NCBI RefSeq assembly: GCF_029635795.1
Contig: NZ_CP114280.1
Coordinates: 3,906,001-3,970,000 of the forward strand
DNA: 64,000 bases
DNA from: Dickeya lacustris
Lineage (GTDB): Bacteria; Pseudomonadota; Gammaproteobacteria; Enterobacterales; Enterobacteriaceae
Direction of reading: 5' to 3'
The translations under genes were made by a program, and so were the position numbers. The notes under the pieces are model-generated. The model did no database searches. It saw nothing but the letters and a program-made list of their open reading frames with translations, and was not told the DNA's origin. Of this stretch, positions 7,302-15,035 are shown one piece after another. The stretch's first letter is position 1. Each line of letters starts with the position of its first letter.

Positions 7302-7880
7302 ATGATTTTTGGTTATGCGAGAGTCTCAGCAAAAGATCAGAACCTTGAACGTCAGTTGGCAGTACTTGAACCTGTTTGCGACAAAATTGTTACAGAGAAA
7401 GAATCAGGGAAATCCACCAGCGAAAGACCTGAATTGTTGAACTTGCTTTCTCACCTCCGCGAAGGTGATACGCTCATTACTCATTCTATCGATCGCCTTG
7501 CTCGTAATACCCGCGATTTATTGGAAATGATTGATAGCCTCGTTGAACGCGGGGTCACTGTTCAGTTTTTGGCTAATTCAATGAGTTTCGATAACTCCCC
7601 ACAATCCCGCCTGATCTTAACTATGATGGGGGCTGTTGCTGAGTTTGAAAGAGGTATGATCGCATCCCGTCGCAATGAGGGGATCGCTCTTGCTAAAGAG
7701 GCGAAGAAGTACAAGGGTAAGCAAAAGAACAAGGAGCTACACAGTAAAATCATTGAAATGCTCCAGGCAGGGAAGAACACACCGGATGAGATCGCAAAGT
7801 TGTGCGATTGCGGCAGGGCTACAGTATTTCGTGTGAAGAAGGAAATGATTGCCAGTAGTACTGCCAGCATTGAGAACTGA
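7302..7880 (+). CDS. Small serine recombinase (resolvase/invertase family)
   Basis: 192 aa from ATG 7302, preceded by AGGGCAGGGA. The longer frame from 7272 starts inside a half-site repeat and is rejected. The catalytic domain begins MIFGYARVSAKDQN with nucleophilic serine at position 9, followed by THSIDRLARNTRDL and the long helix GAVAEFERGMIASRRNEGI. The C terminus carries a helix-turn-helix, TPDEIAKLCDCGRATVFRVKKEM. This is full length for the resolvase/invertase family, which resolves plasmid or cointegrate dimers or flips segments. In an element that already has a large integrase it would make sense as a multimer-resolution system for an excised circular form. No inverted repeats flanking an invertible segment are apparent. 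Confidence 0.88.
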   Translation: MIFGYARVSAKDQNLERQLAVLEPVCDKIVTEKESGKSTSERPELLNLLSHLREGDTLITHSIDRLARNTRDLLEMIDSLVERGVTVQFLANSMSFDNSPQSRLILTMMGAVAEFERGMIASRRNEGIALAKEAKKYKGKQKNKELHSKIIEMLQAGKNTPDEIAKLCDCGRATVFRVKKEMIASSTASIEN

Positions 7881-8331
7881 TATAGCGGCAGGTAGCAAAG
7901 GACGGATTTGTATAGGTCAGTACTGTCCGAATCCTTTCGATATCCTAAGTGATAACATCAAAGAGGCTATATGGCCTCTTTTGTGTTTGTGCTAGGCCAC
8001 ATAACTACTTGTTACTGATAGTTAAAATACTCCTCCTCCATGAAAACATAAAAATTTTGTCTAATGTTCAATGTATTTTAATGCCATATAGCGTGATGGT
8101 CATGATCAAAATCCGTTACTTTTCATGTTGTAAGAGCGAAAAAGCATACAACAGAAACCTGATGACGGGCATAACATTAAAATAGTCTTAATAAATCATA
8201 GGGTTGAGTTGAGTAGGGATATTCTGGAAATGCGAAGACGAGCACATTTCTGCGCCCTGAATGCTTTATCTTGTTTAAAAAAGAAGCGTATAATAACCCC
8301 GTAAGACCAAGAAGCCTAAGGAGCTACTATC
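7881..8331. other. Right end of the element and junction to the chromosome
   Basis: The gap contains the resolvase terminator, then AT-rich DNA without a credible gene to about 8210, then the ypfM promoter region with TATAAT at 8290-8295. The chromosome/element junction is somewhere here. CATGAAAA at 8039-8046 matches the left edge (584-591) in direct orientation; an inverted TTTTCATGT is at 8120-8128. Confidence 0.5.
7962..7983 (+). terminator. Intrinsic terminator of the resolvase gene
   Basis: AGAGGC (7962-7967) pairs with GCCTCT (7974-7979) over a 6-base loop, followed by TTTTGTG. It lies 82 bp after the resolvase stop. Confidence 0.65.
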
Positions 8332-8391
8332 ATGATCGAAGTCGAACTCAACAACTGGAAAAGCTTCATCGACGCAATGCTGCGTAAATGA
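8332..8391 (+). CDS. ypfM: Small protein YpfM, 19 aa
   Basis: The 19-codon frame MIEVELNNWKSFIDAMLRK closely matches E. coli YpfM as I remember it (MIERELGNWKDFIEVMLRK), with AAGGAG 8 bases before the ATG, a TATAAT box about 40 bp upstream and an intrinsic terminator downstream, so it is a complete mono-cistronic gene. In E. coli it lies beside yffB, transcribed away from it; here the same orientation is kept but 7.7 kb of element lies between. Function unknown; the peptide is amphipathic and too short for a fold of its own. Confidence 0.85.
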   Translation: MIEVELNNWKSFIDAMLRK

Positions 8392-8933
8392 CGGTTGATG
8401 CATATTAGACTAGTACGTTTTTATTTATTTTCATTAACCGCCAGGACAAGAATTACCCCTCATCAGAGCAGTAACCCGTTGGTTACTGCTTTTTTATGTC
8501 TTTAACTTTATGATTTTAAAAAATTAATTTTCGCTTAATGTGTTTGTGTTAGGTCTAAAGACTGGCGAAAATTTTTGTTTTCTCTTTCTTGTTTTGTGAT
8601 GAGCACCACAAATTTAAGGCTCATGTTTTTGGCTTATCTGCCGCAGATTCGTCTTATGGCCGCTGGGATGGTAAATGAGGAAGTCTGAGTAAATAAAAGG
8701 GGTTATTATTTACATTGCGATTGTAAGTGAGCAATGGGCAATCGCCGTGTGCGTACAAAGCACCACAGAAGTTGATTCCAGTCTGGTTATTTGTGTGTTG
8801 AATGGTGTCAGTTCACTCTTTTATCGTTTTTTATCACTTTTTAGCAATGTTCGGCTGGACAAATGCGCTGCTACTTGCTGTACTGTACTTGACACAGATT
8901 TAGTGTCGTTCATTCATGTTAAAGGTAAGTTTG
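8392..8933. other. ypfM-cspE intergenic region
   Basis: It contains the ypfM terminator and then about 440 bp with no credible gene. A TTGACA-like box at 8888-8893 may belong to a cspE promoter. In E. coli this place upstream of cspE is occupied by pagP, which is absent, so a synteny break relative to E. coli falls in this interval. Confidence 0.6.
8467..8495 (+). terminator. Intrinsic terminator after ypfM
   Basis: AGCAGTAACC (8467-8476) and GGTTACTGCT (8481-8490) form a perfect 10-bp stem with a 4-base loop, followed by a run of six T. It lies about 75 bp after the ypfM stop. The strength and the spacing would also suit a small RNA 3' end. Confidence 0.85.
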
Positions 8934-9143
8934 ATGTCTAAGATTAAAGGTAGCGTTAAGTGGTTTAATGAGTCCAAAGGATTCGGTTTCATTACTCCTG
9001 AAGATGGCAGCAAAGACGTATTCGTACACTTCTCTGCTATCCAGAGCAACGGTTTCAAAACCCTGGCTGAAGGTCAGCGCGTAGAGTTTGAAATCACCAG
9101 CGGCGCTAAAGGACCTTCTGCTGCTAACGTTATCGCTATTTAA
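8934..9143 (+). CDS. cspE: Cold-shock-like RNA chaperone CspE
   Basis: 69 aa, a single OB-fold cold-shock domain with the RNA-binding motifs KGFGFI (RNP1-like) and VFVHF (RNP2). It nearly equals E. coli CspE ([20 protein letters not shown] start, NVIAI end). CspE is a constitutive nucleic acid chaperone and transcription antiterminator that melts RNA hairpins. The start is the ATG 8934 after AAGGT; an upstream ATG at 8916 would add six residues absent from the family. Next to crcB as in E. coli, in convergent orientation. Confidence 0.96.
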   Translation: MSKIKGSVKWFNESKGFGFITPEDGSKDVFVHFSAIQSNGFKTLAEGQRVEFEITSGAKGPSAANVIAI

Positions 9144-9162
9144 TTATACCGATTTCCTAAAA

Positions 9163-9190
9163 AACCCGCCTTTTGGCGGGTTTTTATTTT
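9163..9190. terminator. Bidirectional terminator between cspE and crcB
   Basis: AACCCGCC (9163-9170), loop TTTT, GGCGGGTT with a following T-rich run to 9190, and AAAAA on the other side. It serves cspE on the plus strand and probably crcB on the minus strand. Confidence 0.85.
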
Positions 9191-9247
9191 TGTGCTGCGA
9201 TCTGTTTTCTGGCAAAGCATTGTTGCCATATTCATCGGTCATGCGAG

Positions 9248-9631
9248 TCAGTGTGTACTTAACCAACCGACCAACGCAAATGCCAGTGCTGTCATCAGCA
9301 GTGAGCCTGCAAGGTTCAGGAATAAATTGAGCAAGGCCGCAGCCCATTCACCACTTTGTAGTAACGCGACGACTTCAAAAGAAAACGTAGAAAAGGTTGT
9401 CAGGCCACCGCAAAAACCGGTGGTGAGTAGTAGCTTCCAATAGGGGGGGATATCGGGTTGCCGTATGAAATAGCTCATGGCTGCGCCGATAATGAACGCG
9501 CCTGTCAGATTGGCAATCAGTGTTCCGGCTGGCACGTGGGGGAACAGGCTATTAAAACGTATGCTGAGTTGCCAGCGTGCTACACTGCCAAGTCCGCCGC
9601 CAAGAAAAACGGCAAGTAACGTACTGAACAT
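9248..9631 (-). CDS. crcB: Fluoride channel CrcB (Fluc)
   Basis: 127 aa, four transmembrane helices, forming a dual-topology dimeric fluoride channel in the inner membrane that lets toxic fluoride leave. Family signatures are [10 protein letters not shown] at the N terminus, [15 protein letters not shown] and [15 protein letters not shown], the last carrying the fluoride-lining phenylalanines. The ATG at 9631 has AAGG five bases upstream; a GTG two codons earlier overlaps that ribosome site and is less likely. The upstream 300 bp show no convincing fluoride riboswitch. Confidence 0.95.
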   Translation of the reverse strand: MFSTLLAVFLGGGLGSVARWQLSIRFNSLFPHVPAGTLIANLTGAFIIGAAMSYFIRQPDIPPYWKLLLTTGFCGGLTTFSTFSFEVVALLQSGEWAAALLNLFLNLAGSLLMTALAFALVGWLSTH

Positions 9632-9929
9632 AGTCACCTTTCAATTCTTTCTGTTTGATTCCAAGTGTATTGATAGCAAGGGCGTATACCGCCGTCAGGC
9701 TTGTTATCTTTTCTTGCCATCGCCCGTTGTAAATAAAGAGCGCGTGCCTTTATACGCTATCTACACGCTCCCTTATTGGCTAATGCCATAATGGCATGCA
9801 TGATGTGTCTTTTGGTGACAAAAGGCACCGGTCAGTTCTGTGTCGCCTGAGTGTAGCGATGCGACTGTTTTTTTTATAGAGCTGACAGGTCTATCAAATG
9901 TATCCGTCTGTGATTGACAAGGAGCCAGA

Positions 9930-10718
9930 ATGAAAGTGGCATTAGGGCAATTTGCTGTGCAGCGTTCGTGGCAGGATAATGCGCAAACTTGCGTGAACCT
10001 GATGAACCAGGCGGCAAGTGCAGGTGCGGATTTGCTGGTGCTACCTGAGGCTGTGTTGGCACGAGATAATGCTGACCCGCAATGGGGTGTTGTTAATGCA
10101 CAGCCAATAAATGGGCCGTTTGTCAGCCAGTTATTGCAGGCCAGCCAATCGTTGAATCTCTACACGGTTTTCACACTGCATACACCAACTGTAACAGGGC
10201 AAGTGTACAATACCTTGCTGGTGATTCGGCGTGCCGAGGTGTTGGCGCAGTATCATAAACTGCATCTGTATGATGCGTTCAGTGTGCAAGAGTCCCGTTT
10301 CGTTGCCCCTGGCGATACCTTACCGCCAGTGGTCGAGATAGCCGGAATGCGTGTTGGTATGATGATCTGTTATGACCTGCGTTTTGCCGAAACAGCGCGC
10401 CACTTGGCGCTTCATGGGGCGGAGGTGTTGGTGGTTCCCGCTGCATGGGTAAAAGGCGCTCAGAAAGAGGCTCACTGGGCGCTACTGGCCAGAACGCGGG
10501 CACTGGAAAATACCTGTTATATGGTGGCGACCGGTGAGTGTGGCGAGCGTAACATCGGTAACAGTATGGTGGTTGATCCTATGGGGGTCGTGATAGCTCA
10601 GGCCGCCGAACAGCCCGAATTATTGCTGGCGGAACTAAAACGTGAGCGTATTGAGGCCGTACGTCATCAGTTACCTGTTCTGCGTCATAGCCGTTTTAAG
10701 CCACCTGTATTACGATGA
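9930..10718 (+). CDS. ybeM: Carbon-nitrogen hydrolase YbeM (deaminated glutathione amidase type)
   Basis: 262 aa, nitrilase superfamily. The catalytic triad is visible: Glu in LVLPEAVL (about 41), Lys in YHKLHL (about 109) and Cys in MICYDLRF (about 147). Nit1-type members hydrolyse deaminated glutathione, a side product of transaminases, to alpha-ketoglutarate and Cys-Gly, a metabolite-repair role. E. coli has ybeM at the same place between crcB and tatE, damaged in K-12; here the frame is complete. AAGGAG stands eight bases before the ATG. Assignment to this exact substrate is by synteny and family, not proven. Confidence 0.88.
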   Translation: MKVALGQFAVQRSWQDNAQTCVNLMNQAASAGADLLVLPEAVLARDNADPQWGVVNAQPINGPFVSQLLQASQSLNLYTVFTLHTPTVTGQVYNTLLVIRRAEVLAQYHKLHLYDAFSVQESRFVAPGDTLPPVVEIAGMRVGMMICYDLRFAETARHLALHGAEVLVVPAAWVKGAQKEAHWALLARTRALENTCYMVATGECGERNIGNSMVVDPMGVVIAQAAEQPELLLAELKRERIEAVRHQLPVLRHSRFKPPVLR

Positions 10719-10875
10719 GCATCAGGATTATTTCGATCGGATAAAAAATCAGCGACTGGCGGCCCAAATTTTGACTGTGTTAAGATGAGGATTGCGATAT
10801 CCGGTGGTTCGATTGACAAAAGAGCAACGTAAAGCGCGCTGGCTTTCCCAGCTCACATTATTTAGGTAGGTAAGT

Positions 10876-11088
10876 ATGGAAGGTATCAGTATTGCCAAAC
10901 TCTTAGTGATTGGCGCTTTGATTGTTCTGCTGTTCGGCACAAATAAGCTGCGCAGTCTGGGCAGTGATCTGGGCACGGCAATCAAAGGCTTCAAAAAAGC
11001 GATGAATGACGAACAACCTGCGGCAAAATCCACGCCAGCGGATGAGCATCCGGCAACCATTACGGATAACCGTCAGCACAAAGAGTAA
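10876..11088 (+). CDS. tatE: Twin-arginine translocase subunit TatE
   Basis: 70 aa TatA/E family protein. It has one N-terminal membrane helix (about 6-21, [14 protein letters not shown]), the [10 protein letters not shown] hinge, an amphipathic helix ([17 protein letters not shown]) and a polar tail. TatE works with TatBC to move folded proteins across the inner membrane and is a minor TatA paralogue. Flanked by ybeM and lipA exactly as in E. coli. GGTAGGTAAGT before the ATG serves as ribosome site. Confidence 0.95.
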   Translation: MEGISIAKLLVIGALIVLLFGTNKLRSLGSDLGTAIKGFKKAMNDEQPAAKSTPADEHPATITDNRQHKE

Positions 11089-11114
11089 TGCCGCAGAGCG
11101 CAGTGAATCAGCAT

Positions 11115-11147
11115 TAAAAAAGCGGAGGGGAAACCGTCCGCTTTTTT
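11115..11147. terminator. Bidirectional terminator between tatE and lipA
   Basis: AAAAAAGCGGA (11115-11125) and TCCGCTTTTTT (11137-11147) form a stem with A-run and T-run on either side, serving the convergent tatE and lipA genes. Confidence 0.85.
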
Positions 11148-11184
11148 GTTTCTGTCGTCTCTCTGCCCTGATGGGGCAGCACCG

Positions 11185-12150
11185 CTACTTCACTTCAAGC
11201 CCTTTTGCCTGTAGATCAGCGTGATAAGAAGAGCGCACAAACGGCCCACAGGCTGCGTGAGTAAAGCCCATTGCCATCGCTTCGGCTTTCATCGCATCAA
11301 ACTCTTCTGGCGGTACATAGCGCTGAACGGGCAGATGATGACGGCTTGGCTGTAAATACTGTCCAAGCGTCAGCATGGTTACACCATGACGACGCAAATC
11401 ACGCATGACCTCGACGATTTCCTCGTTGGTTTCACCTAATCCGACCATCAGGCCGGATTTAGTCGGGATATCGGGGTGCGCCGCCTTGAATTTTTCCAGG
11501 AGTTTTAGCGACCACTCATAATCCGCTCCCGGTCGAACCTGGCGATAGAGGCGAGGGACATTCTCCAGATTATGGTTAAACACATCCGGTGGAGTGGCGG
11601 TTAAAATATCTAATGCGCGATCCATTCGTCCACGAAAATCAGGCACCAGCGTTTCAATGCGGATATTGGGGCTCTTGCGCCGAATGGCACTGATGCAATC
11701 AGCGAAATGCTGTGCGCCACCATCACGAAGATCATCGCGATCGACAGAGGTAATTACGACGTAGCGTAGCCCCATATCGTGAATGGTCTGGGCCAATTTT
11801 TCAGGCTCGTTGGCATCGGGGGTAAGGGGGCGGCCATGAGCCACGTCGCAGAATGGGCAGCGACGGGTACAAATAGCGCCCAGAATCATAAAGGTTGCCG
11901 TGCCGTGGTTGAAACACTCCGCGAGATTAGGACAGGACGCTTCTTCACAAACCGAATGCAGACCATTACGACGCATGGCGTCTTTGATGCCCTGAATTCG
12001 GCTGGAGTCCGCAGGTAACTTGATTTTCATCCATTCGGGTTTGCGGAGCATTTCCTGACGCTCGGTGGCAACGGTTCGTACCGGGATCAGGGCCATCTTG
12101 TCTGCATCACGGTATTTGACGCCACGTTCGATCTGAATCGGTTTACTCAT
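11185..12150 (-). CDS. lipA: Lipoyl synthase LipA
   Basis: 321 aa radical-SAM enzyme that inserts two sulfurs into protein-bound octanoyl groups to make lipoate on E2 subunits and GcvH. The auxiliary cluster cysteines are in [12 protein letters not shown] (about 68-79) and the SAM cluster cysteines in CTRRCPFC (about 94-101). The C-terminal [11 protein letters not shown] holds the conserved arginine-serine that ligates the auxiliary cluster. Length equals E. coli LipA. lipB follows upstream on the same strand with a 179-bp gap, without the ybeF regulator gene that E. coli has between them. Confidence 0.97.
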   Translation of the reverse strand: MSKPIQIERGVKYRDADKMALIPVRTVATERQEMLRKPEWMKIKLPADSSRIQGIKDAMRRNGLHSVCEEASCPNLAECFNHGTATFMILGAICTRRCPFCDVAHGRPLTPDANEPEKLAQTIHDMGLRYVVITSVDRDDLRDGGAQHFADCISAIRRKSPNIRIETLVPDFRGRMDRALDILTATPPDVFNHNLENVPRLYRQVRPGADYEWSLKLLEKFKAAHPDIPTKSGLMVGLGETNEEIVEVMRDLRRHGVTMLTLGQYLQPSRHHLPVQRYVPPEEFDAMKAEAMAMGFTHAACGPFVRSSYHADLQAKGLEVK

Positions 12151-12329
12151 ATTTGCGTAATTTCCAGTTCTGAATCGCAGTTATGAATTTTATTAAAATT
12201 CATTGGATTACGTGAGTTGTTAAACTTTTTTTTAAAAAACTCACAAATTATATCATCTTTACCGGCCTGCGGCAGCGGTGAAGCAATGAAATGCAGAAAT
12301 AATGTAAATCAGATGTAATAATTGATGTA

Positions 12330-13019
12330 TCAGGCTTCGCCCGGTAGCGGAATAGGGTGAGGTTCACCGCATTCAGACCAGGGCCATTGCAGCCATTCGC
12401 ACTGCGAATAACCCAGTTCTGCAAGGAAGGCGTTGACCATCACTTTGGCGGTATCCACAACCGTGACGTTCGCCGAAAGGTCGCTTAATTGCGTCATACT
12501 CATGCCCGCATAACCGCAAGGATTGATACGCAAAAAAGGCGATAAATCCATCGCGATATTCAGCGCCAGCCCGTGAAAGGAGCAGCCGTGGCGGATGCGT
12601 AACCCAAGTGAGCAGATTTTTTTCTCGCCGACGTAGACCCCCGGTGCCTCTGGCCGAGCATGGGCCTCGACGCCGTAGTGTGCCAGAGTACGGATCACGG
12701 TATTTTCAATCGCGCTAACTAACTGGCGCACGCCGACTTTACGACGCTTTATATCGACAAGTACGTACATCACCTGCTGGCCGGGGCCGTGATAAGTTAC
12801 CTGACCACCGCGATCGCTTTGTATGACGGGAATATCACCGGGGGTTAAGATGTGCTCTGCCTTTCCTGCCTGCCCCTGCGTAAATACCGGTAGGTGCTCG
12901 ACCAGCCAAAGCTCATCGGCGCTGGTACTGTCCCGCTGTTCTGTGAAGGTGTGCATTGCATGCGACACGGGTTCGTAAGGTTGTACGCCCAACTGGCGTA
13001 CGACAATCTTATTGTGCAC
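12330..13019 (-). CDS. lipB: Octanoyltransferase LipB
   Basis: Moves octanoyl groups from acyl carrier protein to lipoyl domains. Signatures are [12 protein letters not shown] (Cys/Lys pocket region), [16 protein letters not shown] with catalytic Lys, and [11 protein letters not shown] with catalytic Cys. I place the start at GTG 13019, giving [10 protein letters not shown] as in relatives, with GAGG eight bases upstream; the frame is open to an ATG at 13091 (253 aa), but the extra 24 residues are not family-like. At 229 aa it is still longer than E. coli LipB (213). The final residues [12 protein letters not shown] read like translated intergenic repeat sequence, suggesting the stop codon was lost into a repeat. 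Confidence 0.93.
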   Translation of the reverse strand: MHNKIVVRQLGVQPYEPVSHAMHTFTEQRDSTSADELWLVEHLPVFTQGQAGKAEHILTPGDIPVIQSDRGGQVTYHGPGQQVMYVLVDIKRRKVGVRQLVSAIENTVIRTLAHYGVEAHARPEAPGVYVGEKKICSLGLRIRHGCSFHGLALNIAMDLSPFLRINPCGYAGMSMTQLSDLSANVTVVDTAKVMVNAFLAELGYSQCEWLQWPWSECGEPHPIPLPGEA

Positions 13020-13160
13020 TGCGTTAGCCTCGCGCACTGCGCTGAGAGATTGCAGCGGCAGTGCCATCATCCGGTGGGCAAAGTAGGGCAATTATAGCGG
13101 GGCTGTAGAACGGAGAATAGCGCTTTGCGCGCTGGCCGGCGCGCTAAAGACGAGACGTGG

Positions 13161-13424
13161 TTACAGCACCATACGCACGATTTCAATATTGCCCAGTTCT
13201 TCGTAGAGGGTTTCTACCTGTTCGATATGGGTCGCGGTAATCGTGATAGAGACAGAATGATAATTGCCTTTGGCGCTCGGCTTAATCTGTGGGTGATAGT
13301 CACCGGGCGCGTGGCGCTGGACGACTTCCACCACTTTATCGACCAGCTCCGGTTTTGCCAGCCCCATGACCTTGTAAGTAAATGAACAAGGGAATTCGAG
13401 TAATTCATTGAGTTTGGTTTTCAT
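13161..13424 (-). CDS. ybeD: DUF493 (UPF0250) protein YbeD
   Basis: 87 aa, beginning [20 protein letters not shown], the same length as E. coli YbeD. It is a ferredoxin-like ACT-type fold of uncertain function, located between dacA and lipB in enterics as here. GGAGT stands a few bases before the ATG at 13424; a longer open frame to 13547 runs through the tandem repeat and is rejected as coding. Confidence 0.93.
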   Translation of the reverse strand: MKTKLNELLEFPCSFTYKVMGLAKPELVDKVVEVVQRHAPGDYHPQIKPSAKGNYHSVSITITATHIEQVETLYEELGNIEIVRMVL

Positions 13425-13462
13425 GGTGACTCCAGAGTGATGGATACAAATATAACTGCACT

Positions 13463-13498
13463 GATTAACACAACGATTAATACAACGATTAACACAAG
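13463..13498. repeat. 12-bp tandem repeat, three copies, in the dacA-ybeD gap
   Basis: GATTAACACAAC, GATTAATACAAC and GATTAACACAAG follow each other without gaps, about 40-75 bp upstream of the ybeD start. On the ybeD strand the unit reads GTTGTGTTAATC and shares GTGTTAAT with the 15-bp repeat upstream of kdpF. It is a short variable-number-type repeat in the 5' region of ybeD. Confidence 0.85.
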
Positions 13499-13627
13499 GC
13501 GCCGGTACAACGCGGCGAGATAACACAGAAACTACAACTCCCGCCACGGCGGGAGTAGAAAAGACATCGGTTTAGCGAGTGTCTGAACGTAGCAACATAA
13601 GGGCTGTTACGCAGAATTCAAGCTAAA

Positions 13628-14839
13628 TTAGCTAAACCAGCGATGGAACATCAGCTTGATGTAATCGAACAGGCGGCCAAAAATGCCCCCTTCTTTCACT
13701 TCGTTCATCACCACTAAAGGGCGCTGCTCAATCACTTTACCATCCAACTGGAAGTTAATTGAACCAACGACCTGATTCTTGGCCAGAGGCGCATGTAACT
13801 CGGTATTGTTTAACACATAGCTGGCTTTAAGATCTTTCATGCGACCGCGAGGAATCGTGATATACACATCTTTATCCACGCCCAGTGATACTCTGTCGCT
13901 GTCACCAAACCAGACCGGCTCAGAGGCAAATTCTTTTGCCGTTTTAAGGGGGGCTACGGTTTCGAAGAAACGGAAACCCCAGGTCAGCAGTTTCTTGCTT
14001 TCAGCCTCACGGCCCTTAAAGGTTCGCCCGCCAAGCACGGCAGAGATAAGCCGCATTTGCCCTTCGGTTGCCGACGCTACCAGATTATATCCGGCAGATG
14101 CCGTATGGCCGGTTTTGATGCCATCGACCGTCAGGCTGCTATCCCATAGCAGGCCATTGCGGTTCATCTGTCGAATATTGTTGAAGGTAAATTCTTTTTC
14201 TTTATAGGTAGCATATTCGTCGGGAACATCACGAATCAACGCCTGGCCGATGAGCGCCATATCGCGCGCAGAGCTGTATTGCCCCTCAGCATCCAGCCCG
14301 TGGACGGTTTTAAACTGGGAGTTCTGCAAGCCGAGCGCTTTGACATAACTGTTCATCAGGTTGACGAACGCATCCTGACTGCCCGCTACGTAGTCGGCCA
14401 TGGCAACACAGGCATCGTTACCGGATTGCAGGATGATACCTTTATTCAGCAAATACACCGGAACGCGATCGCCGGGTTTCAGGAACATCAGGGAAGAGCC
14501 CTGAAAGTCCGGGTTGCCCGTCGCCCAGGCATCTTTACCGATAGTGACAATATCATTCGGCGTGATTTTCCCGGCTTTGATGGATTGACCAATCACATAG
14601 CTGGTCATCATCTTGGTCAGGCTGGCGGGATTACGCCGGACATCGGCATTCTTCTCTGCCAGCACTTTACCGGAGTTGTAGTCAATCAGGACGTACGCTT
14701 CGGCATCAATGTCCGGTACGGCAGGGATCATGGTTTTCAGATTAATGTCGTCTGCGTAGGCGAAAGTGGATGCACCGATGGCGAGCAACGTGCCGAGCGC
14801 AATACGTTTGGTAAAACAAGACGTGATTACTGTTTTCAT
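13628..14839 (-). CDS. dacA: D-alanyl-D-alanine carboxypeptidase DacA (PBP5)
   Basis: 403 aa. A signal peptide (about 1-29, ending TFAYA) exports it; the C-terminal amphipathic helix ([15 protein letters not shown]) anchors it to the periplasmic face of the inner membrane. Penicillin-binding motifs are SLTK with the nucleophilic serine (about 73), SGN (about 139) and KTG (about 242). It trims the terminal D-Ala from peptidoglycan pentapeptides and sets cell diameter and shape. Position between rlpA and ybeD is the enterobacterial standard. Confidence 0.97.
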   Translation of the reverse strand: MKTVITSCFTKRIALGTLLAIGASTFAYADDINLKTMIPAVPDIDAEAYVLIDYNSGKVLAEKNADVRRNPASLTKMMTSYVIGQSIKAGKITPNDIVTIGKDAWATGNPDFQGSSLMFLKPGDRVPVYLLNKGIILQSGNDACVAMADYVAGSQDAFVNLMNSYVKALGLQNSQFKTVHGLDAEGQYSSARDMALIGQALIRDVPDEYATYKEKEFTFNNIRQMNRNGLLWDSSLTVDGIKTGHTASAGYNLVASATEGQMRLISAVLGGRTFKGREAESKKLLTWGFRFFETVAPLKTAKEFASEPVWFGDSDRVSLGVDKDVYITIPRGRMKDLKASYVLNNTELHAPLAKNQVVGSINFQLDGKVIEQRPLVVMNEVKEGGIFGRLFDYIKLMFHRWFS

Positions 14840-15035
14840 GATTGGAACAACAACATCCGTGGGTATAAGTTAAAAAACGAGCCACACTATAACAGATGAA
14901 AATCGGGGCGGCATCAGACAATACGTTACGTGATTTTGCCGATTCACTGGCTCTCAGCGGTTCGCGCATGTCACTGAGCTGAAAGAGGGCATTTAACCCT
15001 CTTTCAAAAATGACCAGACTCGGTTCCGGTGCGTG

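Larger units (their letters stand above)
585..8050. mobile_element. Integrated element with large serine recombinase, inserted at the yffB start codon
   Basis: The stretch is visibly AT-rich compared with its flanks and separates yffB from ypfM, neighbours in E. coli. It opens with a phage/ICE-type large serine recombinase whose start codon overlaps that of yffB. It continues with a helicase-like ATPase, structured non-coding DNA, a small ORF coupled to a membrane protein gene, two exported proteins, a decayed minus-strand ORF and a small resolvase. No phage structural, conjugation or transposase genes are present. The left edge is well placed; the right edge lies between the resolvase terminator (about 7983) and the ypfM promoter (about 8280). 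The octamer CATGAAAA occurs at 584-591 and in direct orientation at 8039-8046, so 8039-8046 is my best guess for the right attachment core, unproven. Confidence 0.75.

Noticed and set aside
7302..7880. Invertase controlling a phase-variable segment
   Set aside because: No pair of inverted crossover sites flanking a segment was seen; the repeats upstream are clustered like a resolution or operator site.
7949..8185. 78-aa ORF after the resolvase
   Set aside because: It begins inside the resolvase terminator and has low-quality composition in AT-rich junction DNA.
8747..8941. 64-aa ORF overlapping the cspE start
   Set aside because: No family resemblance or ribosome site; it runs through the cspE promoter/leader region.
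9632..9760. Fluoride riboswitch upstream of crcB
   Set aside because: The minus strand contains GGGCGATGGC and CCTGACGGC, which faintly recall the consensus, but the first stem partner is missing and the terminal CTGATG core does not match.
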